Assembly (NCBI GenBank): GCA_040954595.2
Contig: CM082579.2
Span: 1,240,001 to 1,304,000, forward strand
Source: Balanoglossus misakiensis
Lineage: Eukaryota > Hemichordata
Direction: 5' to 3'
Length of the DNA stretch: 64,000 nucleotides
The notes below the pieces were generated by a model. It was not told the DNA's origin. It did no database searches and saw only the letters and a program-made list of their open reading frames with translations. The stretch's first letter is position 1, and every line of letters starts with the position of its first letter. Positions 22,844 through 32,815 of this stretch are shown piece after piece. The translations under genes were made by a program, and so were the position numbers.

Positions 22844-22957
22844 GTCACGCATTCACATGTATTTAAACTGGCGTTGACACAAGCTTCCCTACTCCTGCCG
22901 AGGTAATTTCGAAATAAGGAACTTTCTGCAGACAAAGATTTCCTGCTGGTTAATAAG
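22844..22957 (+). promoter_or_regulatory. Promoter and non-coding exon 1 of member D
   Basis: GTCACGCA at 22844-22851, TATTTAAA at 22860-22867, and a non-coding exon with GGAACTTTCTGCAGACAAAG ending at AATAAG|GTACAT (22957). Confidence 0.65.
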
Positions 22958-23386
22958 GTACATATGCAATCTATTCGACCGTCAATATTAGGCCCAATGC
23001 TTGCCGGGCTTAGAATTCCACCAGTCACGTGTAATGGATGAACGTGTAGTTGAATGCCATGTTGTTGTTATTCTTCACCATAAGGAAACAGCATAATTGT
23101 GCTCTAATATAAGCTTGGTTCGCGGGGAAATGCATGTCAGTAGAAATATCCGCAAAAATGTTCTTGCCCTTTCTTCAAATGCATGTCAAATTTATTATCA
23201 GAAAATAGTCCCTTTCTAGAAACACTTTTATTTTCCCGGACGGCTAATTTGTTGATTTCGTCAATATCTTCATGAGTTTCCCTTGGATCATGTGAGATAG
23301 GATTACTGAAGTTTTGTCCATAACTCAAAAAATATATTCATCAGATATCGTTTTTAATTTTTTTTTTCAAAAGTTTTGCTGTCAGT

Positions 23387-24950
23387 ATGAAGACCGCGTG
23401 CGTTCTGATTGTCATCTTCTGTGCCGTCATTTCGACAGTCCAATCTTTCGGTGAGTACAATCTTGAATCTGCTGTTACGACACGCTGGCCGTTCAGTTCC
23501 GAAACAGGGCAGTGAGCAAATATAGACTAATACTGAATGGCTCGCTTTGGTGAACCAACCAGCGCAGCACGCAACAAAGACGGTCAACAATAGGCACACC
23601 ACACGTTATTTCCTTGCTTATGGAAACTTTTAATTACTACAACTAAACATTGGTAAATATAAAAAGATTGTACACTGGGAAGAAAGCACACAAAAATAAA
23701 TGACTACCTTAAATGTGGCCAGGTGTGGGAAATGAAAGACTAAAGTCTTAGGTTCTGTAGCGCACGACGAACGCGACCAGCACCACGGCAGTCCCAACAG
23801 CGACGTTCAGTCCCAACAACGACGTTCAGTCCGAGTAGCGTTCTGGCACAATTCCCCGGTAGACGGCACGGCTTTCAGACGAATTCCCCCATGAGGTAGC
23901 ACGACTTCTGGGCGCGGTTTCCAGACCAGTGCAGCATGAAATATGGCACAGCTTCCAAGTCGGCGAGGAACAGAACAGCTCACTCGGGCAAGTCCAAATT
24001 AGTAGCTACGCCGCAACACAACGTGCGGGCTTTTTATATGGGGAAAATAATGAATGCACCACACCTGGTCACGCAAATATTCAAATTACGAAAGTAAGCG
24101 AAAACACACCTGGTCACAAAACAACAGCAAACTTCTCCTACGTAACACTGCTAACTGCATTACTTTGTATTTTGAGTACGTACTGCCACACATTTGCTGC
24201 TTGATGTTGTCTGTTGTATTTTTTGAGTATATAGCCTACTATGTATGCATGTACTATTTATTTCATTTTCGTATAAAACTGAACAATTCCGCCAAAATTC
24301 ACCTAGACTCATTGAAAATTAACTTTTAGTTTGGAGGCGTGAAAACTCCCATAAGTGTTCTTTTATAAACTTATTAGTCATATAGAAACTTTTTTTTATA
24401 TATTTGGTGCCTGTGGATAACACAATACCAAGAACATTACGCCCAGGGTATATTCTCAACGACCAATGGTGTAAACGTTGTATAATCGTCACTGTCTACA
24501 ACTTGCTGGTTGATTATTGGTATACATAAACAATCTGATTTGTACTCCCCGCGCCATGTGCTACAGAGCGAATATAGACACTACAATAAGAATTAGTTTA
24601 TTTGACGCCCTATTATGTCTACATGACCCATTATGCGTGGAAGACAACACGGTTCGTAGACTTTTATGGGTATAGCAAATTATAAATACTATATGTAAAT
24701 TTTCATCTGGCTTGTGTGGGAAGTAACAGTTTTCACAGACTACGTTTCTGTAACTCTAACAGGCGATTTCAAAGATACTCCCGTGGAGATTGTCATCCAT
24801 ATGGAGCCAAAGAAATCCTTCCAGGAAGGTTTCGTCGATATGTTGATCTCCCAAGGCACCGGTGGGTCAATTGCATCCAACTGTTGCGACCCTTACTGGT
24901 GTGTTATTTACGGCTACGGTTACTGTCCAGCAGGATGTCCTACCTGTTAA
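23387..24950 (+). CDS. Secreted cysteine-rich peptide, member D
   Basis: Coding exons 23387-23450 and 24763-24950, giving 83 aa. The signal peptide (MKTACVLIVIFCAVISTVQS) and phase-1 junction are as in the family, followed by GDFKDTPVEIVIHMEP, KKSFQEGFVDMLIS and the core CC-x4-C-x7-C-x3-C-x2-C with YGYGYCPAGCPTC. The mature part is acidic. The coding intron is 1,312 bases against 193 in F, because a solo LTR (23473-24147) and other sequence lie in it; splice signals are intact. The 3' UTR intron starts at 24964, the terminal exon at 25190, and AATAAA lies at 25329. Function unknown. Confidence 0.85.
23473..24147 (-). mobile_element. Solo LTR in the coding intron of member D
   Basis: A 675-base block begins TGTTACGACA and ends CTACGTAACA (TG...CA termini with inverted ends) and is flanked by a 4-bp duplication CTGC (23469-23472 and 24148-24151). 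This is the signature of an LTR retrotransposon insertion reduced to one LTR. No internal coding region is present. A TATAAAAAGC string at about 24037 reading leftward suggests a minus orientation, which is uncertain. Confidence 0.7.
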
Positions 24951-25189
24951 TTCTTTCCGTCAGGTATGTCAGAAGTGTCAGCGATTTGTTCCATATTTTG
25001 AATGCCAGAACATCTGAACTAAGTGATAAGTTGATATGACTCTACAGCTCTGAATTTGTCAGACTGCATGCACAGACGAGAGTTATAAAGCTGGACAGGG
25101 TCATTTTTTTATGAAATTGTCTACAAGCTGTTAAACCACTTAATGTCAAATCGTCCAATTCTCACTATGTCACACCTTTTCCTTTCTAG

Positions 25190-25352
25190 TGTTTCATCGT
25201 TGGAGGATTGTAGAAGAGAACCCCCATATGCTGGAGAACAATGCAAAGTGCTTCATAACGCTACACACCACAACACCATCTCCAAGACAGGATTGACTAG
25301 CGATTTCTTGTGTGCTTTAATTTGTGGAAATAAAGAAAATTATAAGTAGAAA
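25190..25352 (+). other. 3' UTR exon of member D
   Basis: Starts after CCTTTCTAG. It is nearly identical to the terminal exons of E and F through a shared body (ctacacaccacaacaccatc) to AATAAAG at 25329. Confidence 0.65.
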
Positions 25353-25849
25353 TAAACAGCCCAAGACTCTTTGATGTGTGACATAGAATTTATAGTTAAT
25401 AATAGGCCAAAATGCTTTAAATAGAACAGAGCATTTGCCGATGTGCTTTATAATTAATTCAGAACGGTACTGATCTGTAGCGTTACGTGTTTTTACATCT
25501 CATCCTTCGGACGTTTTCCTCTTTGGTGCTTCTGTGGTGAATTAACCACATCCAAAAGTTGGAGAGTAAATCTCCACCTCCACATAACCGGCCGATCGCA
25601 AACCTTTTGTTGACAGAAATTTGATCGTTGGTTCTCATCTCTCTCTCTCCCATCTCCTCTCTTCTCTCGTCTAAAATGTCACCACATATAATATACATCA
25701 GTCAAATATTAAGTCATAAAAAGAAGACGCCATCTTAATCTAGGAAATGTATATGTGCTGTGCAGGTAATGTACATCATAGTGCATATGTAGATATATAG
25801 TATGCAATTCTGTGTAAGCATAGGAAATGAAAAAAGACTCCGCGAATCT
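25353..25849. other. Intergenic DNA downstream of member D
   Basis: No exon is supported. A CT-rich stretch lies at 25638-25675. The minus-strand frame 25698-25483 resembles no family and has no family hallmark. Confidence 0.4.
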
Positions 25850-25917
25850 TACTAAAAGTTCCACCCTTGCCACGGCAACGCACACTATAGTAAACCTAAG
25901 GCGAAGAGGGCTTTCAA
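25850..25917 (-). pseudogene. Relict signal-peptide exon, minus-strand (G-like), downstream of member D
   Basis: Aligned leftward with the signal exon of member G: the ATG has become TTG, the early residues are KALFALGLL, an in-frame TAG follows, and small indels near the end break the frame. A GTAAG donor is still present beside it. No mature exon is visible. It has the same relative position and orientation as the relict at 22266-22330. Confidence 0.65.
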
Positions 25918-26034
25918 AATGAAAACAAAACACGTGAAACATGATGGTATTAAATGATTGAGCCACTACTAGAACACACTTCAAGTGGAAACAGAGAAAA
26001 TTGAAGGTTTCGTGTTCTGAGTTAAAATAAGCGA

Positions 26035-26357
26035 AAATTCACTTCACTTTAGATTGCCGATAGACTCGTCAGCATGATACTTCAACAATTTCATTAGGGG
26101 AGGTGGAATTATTTTTTCGGTCTATTTGCATTTATTCCTCTGATTTCAAAGCAAATTACAACCAATAGCGTGAGGATATAAATAATTCGTCGAAATGTTG
26201 GATCAGTCGTAAAATGACATTTTCTCGTAAACTGCCTTTATCAATCACGAAAATGATCTTGGCCATATTGCTCAATTATAGAATCTTTTGTTTTTGACGT
26301 GTGTGGACCACCACTTCTGCTCAACTTCCAAGAAGGAAGTTCATGCATCAGATATTT
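26035..26357. other. Duplicated upstream block of member E
   Basis: Non-coding; closely matches 22540-22843 and 29778-30089, including ttcgtaaactgcctt-like and caacttccaagaaggaagtt-like strings. It is the left part of the duplication unit. Confidence 0.7.
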
Positions 26358-26465
26358 GTCACGCATACACATGTATTTAAACTGGCGTTGACACAAGACT
26401 CTTCACTCCTACCAAGGTAATTCCGAAAGAAGGAACTTTCTGTCGACAAAGATCTCCTGTAACAG
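26358..26465 (+). promoter_or_regulatory. Promoter and non-coding exon 1 of member E
   Basis: GTCACGCA at 26358-26365, TATTTAAA at 26374-26381, and exon 1 ending at TAACAG|GTAAAT (26465). Nearly identical to the F promoter, so transcription may persist even though the coding region is damaged. Confidence 0.6.
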
Positions 26466-26608
26466 GTAAATATGCAATCTATACTACCTTCGATTTATGC
26501 CTAATGCAGGCTGCACGTGTTGACGCGATTGATGTCTAGCACCTGTTAGTCTTCGTCGTGACTAAAATCCTCATTGTTTTTTTTTTTCTCCAAAGTTTTC
26601 CTATCACT

Positions 26609-26959
26609 ATGAAGACCGCCTGCATTCTGATTGTCATCTTTTGTGTCGCCGTTTCGATGGTGCAATCTTTCGGTGAGTACAATTCGTACCTAATTGTCAC
26701 ATTCTGAAGGTTTTATTTTTTGTGACATCTAAAATGGAAGTGCTTGCATTTGTTATTCCTTTGCCTTGTACAGCTCCGCTAAACGTTATTATATTTCGCC
26801 GCTGGCTTGGAGCCAAGCAAATCCTTCCAGGAAGAATTCGTCGACGCGTTGGTCTCCTACAACAACGAAGGTTCAATTGCAGTCAATTGTTTAAGCTGTA
26901 TCCAGTGTATTATGCACGGCTATGGTGCCTGCCCAGCAGGATGCCCTGGCTGTACTTAA
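26609..26959 (+). pseudogene. Secreted cysteine-rich peptide, member E (broken mature exon)
   Basis: The signal exon (26609-26672, MKTACILIVIFCVAVSMVQS) and its phase-1 donor are intact. The mature exon is intact in frame from 26810 (EPSKSFQEEFVDALVS) to the stop at 26957-26959, with C-x2-C-x2-C-x7-C-x3-C-x2-C and HGYGACPAGCPGC. Compared with F, the 3' part of the intron, its acceptor and the start of the mature exon (GDFKDTPVEIVIHM) have been replaced by about 25 unrelated bases. The nearest acceptor (TTGTACAG, 26772) joins out of frame, and no acceptor in the right phase is visible. It is probably a recent pseudogene. Confidence 0.7.
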
Positions 26960-27204
26960 TTCTTTCCAACAGGTATGTTAGGAGTGACAGCGATTTGTTC
27001 CATATTTTAAATGATTGTCAAAACATCATTCTGAACTAAGTGATTAGTTGATTGATTCTACAGCTCTGAATCTGTCTGACCGCATGCATGCACAGACGAG
27101 CGTTATAAAGTTGGACAGGATCAACACTTATGATATTGTTCGCCATTTGTTAAATTAAAGTCAAATCTTCATATTTTCACTATGTAACAATCTTTCCTTT
27201 CTAG

Positions 27205-27360
27205 TGTTTCATCGATGGAAGATTCTAGAAGATAAAACACATATTCGGTAGAACAATGCAAAGTGCTTCATAACGCTACACACCACAACACCATCTCCAA
27301 GAAAGGATTGACTAGCGATTTCTTGTGTTCTGTAATTTGTGGAAATAAAGAAAATTATAA
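27205..27360 (+). other. 3' UTR exon of member E
   Basis: Begins after CCTTTCTAG, with the same body as in D and F and AATAAAG near 27345. The family-like sequence ends about 20 bases after the signal, where unrelated repeat DNA starts. Confidence 0.6.
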
Positions 27361-27399
27361 GCATAAACGTTTGAATTTGTTGTGCCATATCACAAACGG

Positions 27400-28300
27400 A
27401 TCGTTCCACTGTATCTAGCCATCTACCAATATCACGTTCATCCCTAGTATTTCGACTGTCCCTGGGGAAACGCTCAAGTATCTACCCCGACCCCTGCCTG
27501 ACCTCCTCCCTGTGTCCAATGAGACACAGTCCCTGTGGATGAGACGAGCGGAGTTTTCAGGGCTTCTTCAGAAATGACAGTAGAATTAACGTCTGTTCTC
27601 TCGAACCCGGAATCAACTTTACTGTTGAAAACAACCTCCCTATCCTGCGATAAATTAGCATCCCCCATATACACGTGGCCATGATACGATTTTACCGGAC
27701 ATAATGCTTTCTAAGAAAACTGCACTAATCTAAAATCGTACAGCCGACACAGAGATCTGACGGGACGATGAATGCCTAAATGAACACTGTATAGCTTTCA
27801 AATCACTGCAAAAGAAGGCGATACAAAAGCCCAGAGTGAATGTGTTGCGCTGACCTGCGTGAACAGATCCCGTAAGGAGTACGGTGCCCAGAGCGCTCAA
27901 CACGCCACGAACTTCTGTGACCTCTCTTCTGCACACAACAATAAAAGGTTCTCAACAAACAACATTCATCGACCAAACCTGACCGCTGCGTCGATCCAGA
28001 CCTTGGCGAATATTCGGAAGGGGCTCCTGAACCAAAGTTGCCCCTAACAAACCCACCGCTGCCACCAATTGTAACGGAAATCCAAACGGTCGCGGTCCAC
28101 CTCTGAAAACTGGTAGCGCGCAGGCGCACACAGCCTCTCACAAACACTGAAACAGCGCCATCTCTACACACGGCCGGAACTCGACGGAAAGCATCGGCTC
28201 ACACCGAACTGCTACGGTAAACACGTCATAGAACTCGCGATCGGTGACCCGGGGCTGGCTATCCGGTAGGGATAAAACAGGACTAATTAATCAGGCTCGA
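27400..28300 (-). mobile_element. LTR retrotransposon remnant with tRNA-Leu-type primer site
   Basis: Reading leftward, an LTR end ...CCGTTACA (outer edge at 28070) is followed two bases later by TGGTGGCAGCGGTGGG (28067-28052). That string is complementary to the 3' end of animal tRNA-Leu including CCA, that is, a primer binding site. Sequence to the left should be leader and gag-like DNA but holds no intact protein domain. To the right, the GC-rich LTR is not delimited; a second LTR was not found. Broken and incomplete. Confidence 0.55.
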
Positions 28301-28353
28301 ACCTAAAAAAACATGCTGAGAAGTGCTGGACATGATAAAACTGTCTACAAATT

Positions 28354-28356
<3 letters not shown>

Positions 28357-28392
<36 letters not shown>
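28357..28392. repeat. (GA)n microsatellite
   Basis: About 36 bases of ga repeat with one interruption, next to the retroelement remnants. Confidence 0.9.
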
Positions 28393-28393
<1 letters not shown>

Positions 28394-28850
28394 GTTTGGT
28401 AAATGGTTTTCTGATATCTTCATATCATAATATCAAATGTCATAAATGTCGACCATTATGCATCGTATTTCCCCACACCTCTTTCTGGAGTGCCCAACTG
28501 AAGAAGCAGAGGAGTCAGGGTAACCGAGACTAGCAGACATACAAGTCAGTCCAATAACGGTCACCATGGCTACACCACCACGCAAGCAAAGCCACACAGA
28601 AACACCATGTAGAATAATAAATCACATGGAATAGCAATTCCATAACAATATAAAATCAGTAACGAAACCATGTTGACAATCAGAAATTAAATTAGCAACA
28701 TGTTTACATAAAAAAAAAATCTCTAAAACCTTACTGAATAATGGTAACGATGACGCTTGCCTGTTTTTTCTTACATCCTGCTTATCACCCTTTTAAAAAT
28801 CGACACGACGTTGTTACATTTAAAAAATGTTGGAAAAATTCCATTGAATT

Positions 28851-29778
28851 CCAACCATTGAATCTATCCAAAACTGTATCACTGACATCAAGCAGTGGAT
28901 GACTAACAAATTCCAACTGAATGGCAGTTAAACTGAAGCAATAATAATATCGAGACTATCTGCAAAATCATCCTTAGGCCTTGCCGTCATTTTGGAGATT
29001 CCGTGATATTGTTTGCCTCCAGTGTTAAAGACCTAGGAGTCATAATTGACTCCAACTTGAACATGTCTGATCATGTGCAGAATACTTGCAAAGCTGCCTA
29101 CGCCCAACTTAGACAGATAAGCTCTATCCGTCATTTCCTCACTCAACAAGCCACTCAAACTCTCGTCATTTCACTTGTTCTGTCACGCTTAGAATGTTGG
29201 AACTGTCTCCTTTCTAGTTGTTCTAAACAGCTTATAGACAAGTTGCAAAGAGTGCAAAATGCACAGTACATACCAAATCGACAACTCCGCTATTCATCAG
29301 ATTCTAGACTTGTCATCATTCCTAGAGTTTCCACAAAGACATATCCCCTCAGATTCGCACTACCAACTTTCACTAACGCATTGACATGTTCAAAACTTAC
29401 ATGTACTTGGGCGTCGTATCCACCTTCTTTCCAGCAACTGCTTGGGTAAAAAAAACACGGGGACGCATACACGTGGACTTCCAAATTTAATACGGAAAAA
29501 AAAACAATTACACGGACGCCTGCGCACTGACCGCACACGCCAGGTCAAATAAAGCGCAATGCGACAAACGAAACTATGAATATGCATTGAATTCATGACA
29601 AAGATCGTTCGCATATATTGGTCCCAAATTATGGAATAATCTTGTGTGTGTGCCTTGATTCCTGTGCCTGTGTTTCAACAAGTCCTCCTCTTCAGTTTAC
29701 TTGTTGCCATCCCGTGCCTTGAGCTCTGATTATCAGAGATTATAGGCGCATTATAAATTGTCTTTCTTATTATTATTG
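28851..29778 (+). mobile_element. Non-LTR retrotransposon 3' fragment (jockey/CR1-like)
   Basis: Broken reading frames match the C-terminal part of a LINE reverse transcriptase: SIQNCITDIKQWMTNKFQLN (28862-28921), KDLGVIIDSNLNMSDHVQNT (from about 29028) followed by TLVISLVLSRLECWNCLLSS (29158-29217) and LQRVQNAQ, then AYIGPKLWNNL near 29610. It ends in a tail typical of such elements (AGGCGCATTATAAATT, then a TTATTATTATT run to 29777). Stops and frameshifts show it is dead and 5'-truncated. Right after the tail, the duplicated promoter block of member F begins. Confidence 0.8.
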
Positions 29779-30089
29779 CCGATGCACTCATCAGCACGAT
29801 ACTTCAACAATTTAATTAGGGGAGGTGGAATTATTTTTTCGGTCAATTTGCATTGATTCCTCTGACTTCAAAGCAAACTACAACCAATAGCGTGAGGGTA
29901 TAAATAATTTGTCGAAATATTGGATCAGTCGTAAAAAGTCGGCTTCTCGTAAACTGCCTTGGAATAATTTTATTAATCACGAAAATGATTTTGGCCCCAT
30001 TACTCCATTTTAGAATCGTTTGTTTTTGACGTGTCTTTAACACGAATTCGGCTCAGCTTCCAAGAAGGAAGTTCATGCATCAGATATTT
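29779..30089. other. Duplicated upstream block of member F
   Basis: Non-coding copy of the block upstream of D and E; its left edge coincides with the LINE tail. Confidence 0.7.
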
Positions 30090-30197
30090 GTCACGCATAC
30101 ACATGTATTTAAACTGGCGTTGACACAAGCCTCTTCACTCCCACCAAGGTAATCCCGAAAGAAGGAACTTTCTGACGACAAAGATCTCCTGTAACAG
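30090..30197 (+). promoter_or_regulatory. Promoter and non-coding exon 1 of member F
   Basis: GTCACGCA at 30090-30097, TATTTAAA at 30106-30113, and a non-coding exon 1 ending at TAACAG|GTAAAT (30197). Confidence 0.65.
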
Positions 30198-30650
30198 GTA
30201 AATATGCAATCTATACTACCTTCGATTTATGCCTAATGCAGGCTGCACGTGTTGACGCGATTGATGTCTAGCACCTGTTAGTCTTCGTCGTGACTAAAAT
30301 CAGAGTCCACAGCATAATTGTGGTTCTCCACTTAGAAATATAAGTTTAGTTCTCGGGAAAATGTATGTCAGTAGAAGTATCCGCAAAATGTTTCCTTTTG
30401 TGTCAGGCTTACCTCAGTCTTTCAAATGCCTGGCCGGCAAGCTCCTTATCAGAAAATGCTCAATTCGTACAATCATATTTATTTGCTCAGACGTCTAATT
30501 TGTATTGAGGAATTACGTCAATAACATTTTGTGTTTAACTTAAATTATGCGCTGTGAGATGGGATTACTGCAGTTGGTTTTGTCTAACTCTAAAAATATA
30601 TTCATCAGATATCCTCATTGTTTTTTTTTCTCCAAAGTTTTGCTATCACT

Positions 30651-31095
30651 ATGAAGACCGCCTGCGTTCTGATTGTCATCTTTTGTGCCGTCGTTTCGAT
30701 GGTGCAATCTTTTGGTGAGTACAATTCGTACCTAATTGTCACATTCTGAATTGTTTTATTTTTTGTGACATCTAAAATGGAAGTGCTAGCATTTGTTATT
30801 CCTTTGCCTTATACAGCTCCGCTAAAATTAAGTTTAACTCATTGAAAATCAAGTTTAAGTTTCTAAGCGTGCAAATTTCACAAACTTTGTTTCTGTAACT
30901 CTAACAGGCGATTTCAAAGATACTCCCGTGGAGATTGTCATCCATATGGAGCCAAGCAAATCCTTCCAGGAAGACTTCGTCAATTTGTTGATCCAAGGCA
31001 GTGGTGCTTCAACTGCAACCGATTGCAGCAGCTGTACATGGTGTCAGATTTACGGCTATGGTTACTGCGCACCAGGATGCCCTGGCTGTAGTTAA
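30651..31095 (+). CDS. Secreted cysteine-rich peptide, member F
   Basis: Coding exons 30651-30714 and 30908-31095, giving 83 aa. The signal peptide (MKTACVLIVIFCAVVSMVQS) and phase-1 intron precede GDFKDTPVEIVIHMEP, KSFQEDFVNLLIQ and the core C-x2-C-x2-C-x7-C-x3-C-x2-C with YGYGYCAPGCPGC (PAG changed to APG). Acidic mature part, about -5 by count. Exon 2 starts at 30638. The 3' UTR intron starts at 31109, the terminal exon at 31314, and AATAAA lies at 31446. It is convergent with member G. This is the cleanest template for the family's gene structure. Function unknown. Confidence 0.86.
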
Positions 31096-31313
31096 TTCTT
31101 TCCGACAGGTATGTTTTTAAATGATTGTCAAAACATCATTCTGAACTAAGTGATTAGTGACTAATTCTACAGCTCTGAATCTGTCTGACCGCATGCATGC
31201 ACAGACGAGCGTTATAAAGTTGGACAGGATCAACACTTATGATATTGTCTGCCATTTGTTAAATTAAAGTCAAATCTTCATATTTTCACTATGTAACAAT
31301 CTTTCCTTTCTAG

Positions 31314-31465
31314 TGTTTCATCGATGGAGGATTCTAGAAGATAAAACACATATTCGGTAGAACAATGCTTCATAACGCTACACACCACAACACCATCTCC
31401 AAGAAAGGATTGACTAGCGATTTCTTGTGTGCTTTAATTTGTGGAAATAAAGATTATGCATAAGT
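31314..31465 (+). other. 3' UTR exon of member F
   Basis: Begins after CCTTTCTAG; the body is shared with D and E, and AATAAA lies at 31446-31451. Confidence 0.65.
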
Positions 31466-32179
31466 AGAATTAACCGGCTGAGACTTGTTTCAATGTGACA
31501 TATAACTTAATAGTCTAAGAGGATGTTGATAATACACAGAGGGGTGCACGGTATTGGGTACAACACCATACTTTAAGGAATCGAACAAAGATCTGCAAAT
31601 GATAGACGGATGGCGTGCCTCCCAAATGTGTTGGGGCTGGAGGCCTTCGCGAGTCTCGTCGGGGTGTCGGTTGATGTGAAGAGACAGTACTCATACAATC
31701 CACTTACGCAATCAGTCACCTGTTTGATTTCGTGAGTTAATTCGTTAAAAAGACACCGAACATTTTTTGATGTAGTATGACGCAATTAGCATTTTATTTC
31801 TTAACCTTACAGAGATGATATCAACATTTCATCAAGGGATATGAATTCCAGGTGCATCAAACTCTAGGGGTCGTCATTGACTAAGGTCCTGAGAAATCGC
31901 CAATATCTGAAATATAAATTGCATAAGTGTCAATTAGTCTGGGCATTCGTATATTCTTAACTTTGCGATTTCTGGAAAAGCCTGAAATATTTATAATATT
32001 TTCTGGTTTGATGATAATCAGTCAATTTGGCCATAAAATTTTAGTGTATCGTCTATATGTATCGTTATACTGGATCGGGAGTGACCGTGCTTTCATAGGC
32101 GATTAGAAGCGGGACGAGAGCTTTGACGCTTCCGAAGTTTCACATGCAAATCTTGAAAGAAACAGAAATCCCCAATACC
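31466..32179. other. Region between convergent members F and G
   Basis: No coding exon is supported. The 3' UTR exon of G should lie here, because a donor (AAG|GTATTG) follows its stop codon directly, but I could not place its acceptor. Confidence 0.35.
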
Positions 32180-32564
32180 TTAATGACAGATGCAGCCTGC
32201 TGGACACACACCGTAACCATGAACGATACAAGACGCTTTGTTGCAGCAATCAACTGCAGCTGTGCCGGCACTTCCCACCGTCATCAACTCTTCAACGAAG
32301 TCCTTCTGGAAGTTTACGTCAGGGGTCATATGAATGACAATTTGAACAGGCAGATCTCGGAAGTTTTCTGTTGAGACAGGAAATAATTATGCAGCCAGTT
32401 TTATTTGACCTGTTTCGATTCGATTCTCTCTCTCTCTCTCTCTCAATACAAAGGTTAAAAACTCGTCTTTTATAAAAGAATACAAAAGTTTCGCGAAACT
32501 TACCAAAAGATTCCACCGTTGCCACGGCGACGCACAATAATCCAAAGACAAAAACAGATTTCAT
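32180..32564 (-). CDS. Secreted cysteine-rich peptide, member G
   Basis: Coding exons 32564-32504 and 32367-32180, giving 82 aa. The signal peptide (MKSVFVFGLLCVAVATVESF) joins in phase 1 to ENFRDLPVQIVIHMTP, then NFQKDFVEELMTV and the core CC-x4-C-x7-C-x3-C-x-C with HGYGVCPAGC. The last cysteine spacing is one shorter than in the + strand members. The glycine usually formed at the junction is Glu here. Exon 2 upper edge is 32572; a longer open frame above it runs into the intron. The two relict exons at 22266-22330 and 25850-25917 are most like this gene. Function unknown. Confidence 0.82.
32429..32446. repeat. (TC)n microsatellite in the coding intron of member G
   Basis: About nine tc units between the two coding exons of G. 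Confidence 0.9.
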
Positions 32565-32698
32565 ATTGGTATCTGGAATAAAAATGAACAAATCAGATGA
32601 AACATCTAGGAGAAGCTTGACCAATAAACGACGAAACTAGCGGGCAGCAACACCATGGAAATTCATGGAAAGGATTAAAAAAAATAAGCCATATTTAC

Positions 32699-32815
32699 CG
32701 ATGTGACGGGCAACTTGAAGTTCACAACTTTGTCAGCTGAAAGTTGTTTGCTTAACGATCGAATTGGATGCAGTCTTCTTCGCCCTCCGACTTTTTATAC
32801 CCAGGTGTGCGTGAC
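32699..32815 (-). promoter_or_regulatory. Promoter and non-coding exon 1 of member G
   Basis: Reading leftward: GTCACGCA (32815-32808), TATAAAA (32799-32793), then a non-coding exon with AACTTTCAGCTGACAAAG ending at CATCG|GTAAAT (32699). Confidence 0.65.

Noticed and set aside
24716-25039. 107-codon + frame overlapping the mature exon of member D
   Set aside because: Frame-shifted shadow of the real exon 24763-24950.
26722-27039. 105-codon + frame over the mature exon of member E
   Set aside because: This is the wrong frame of a truncated exon; the family frame is one base away and carries the cysteine core.
27400-28300. Functional retroviral-like coding region
   Set aside because: No intact gag, protease or polymerase domain is visible; only an LTR edge, a primer site and broken leader sequence.
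32123-32374. 83-codon + frame over member G
   Set aside because: It is opposite the mature exon of G, whose minus reading matches the family.
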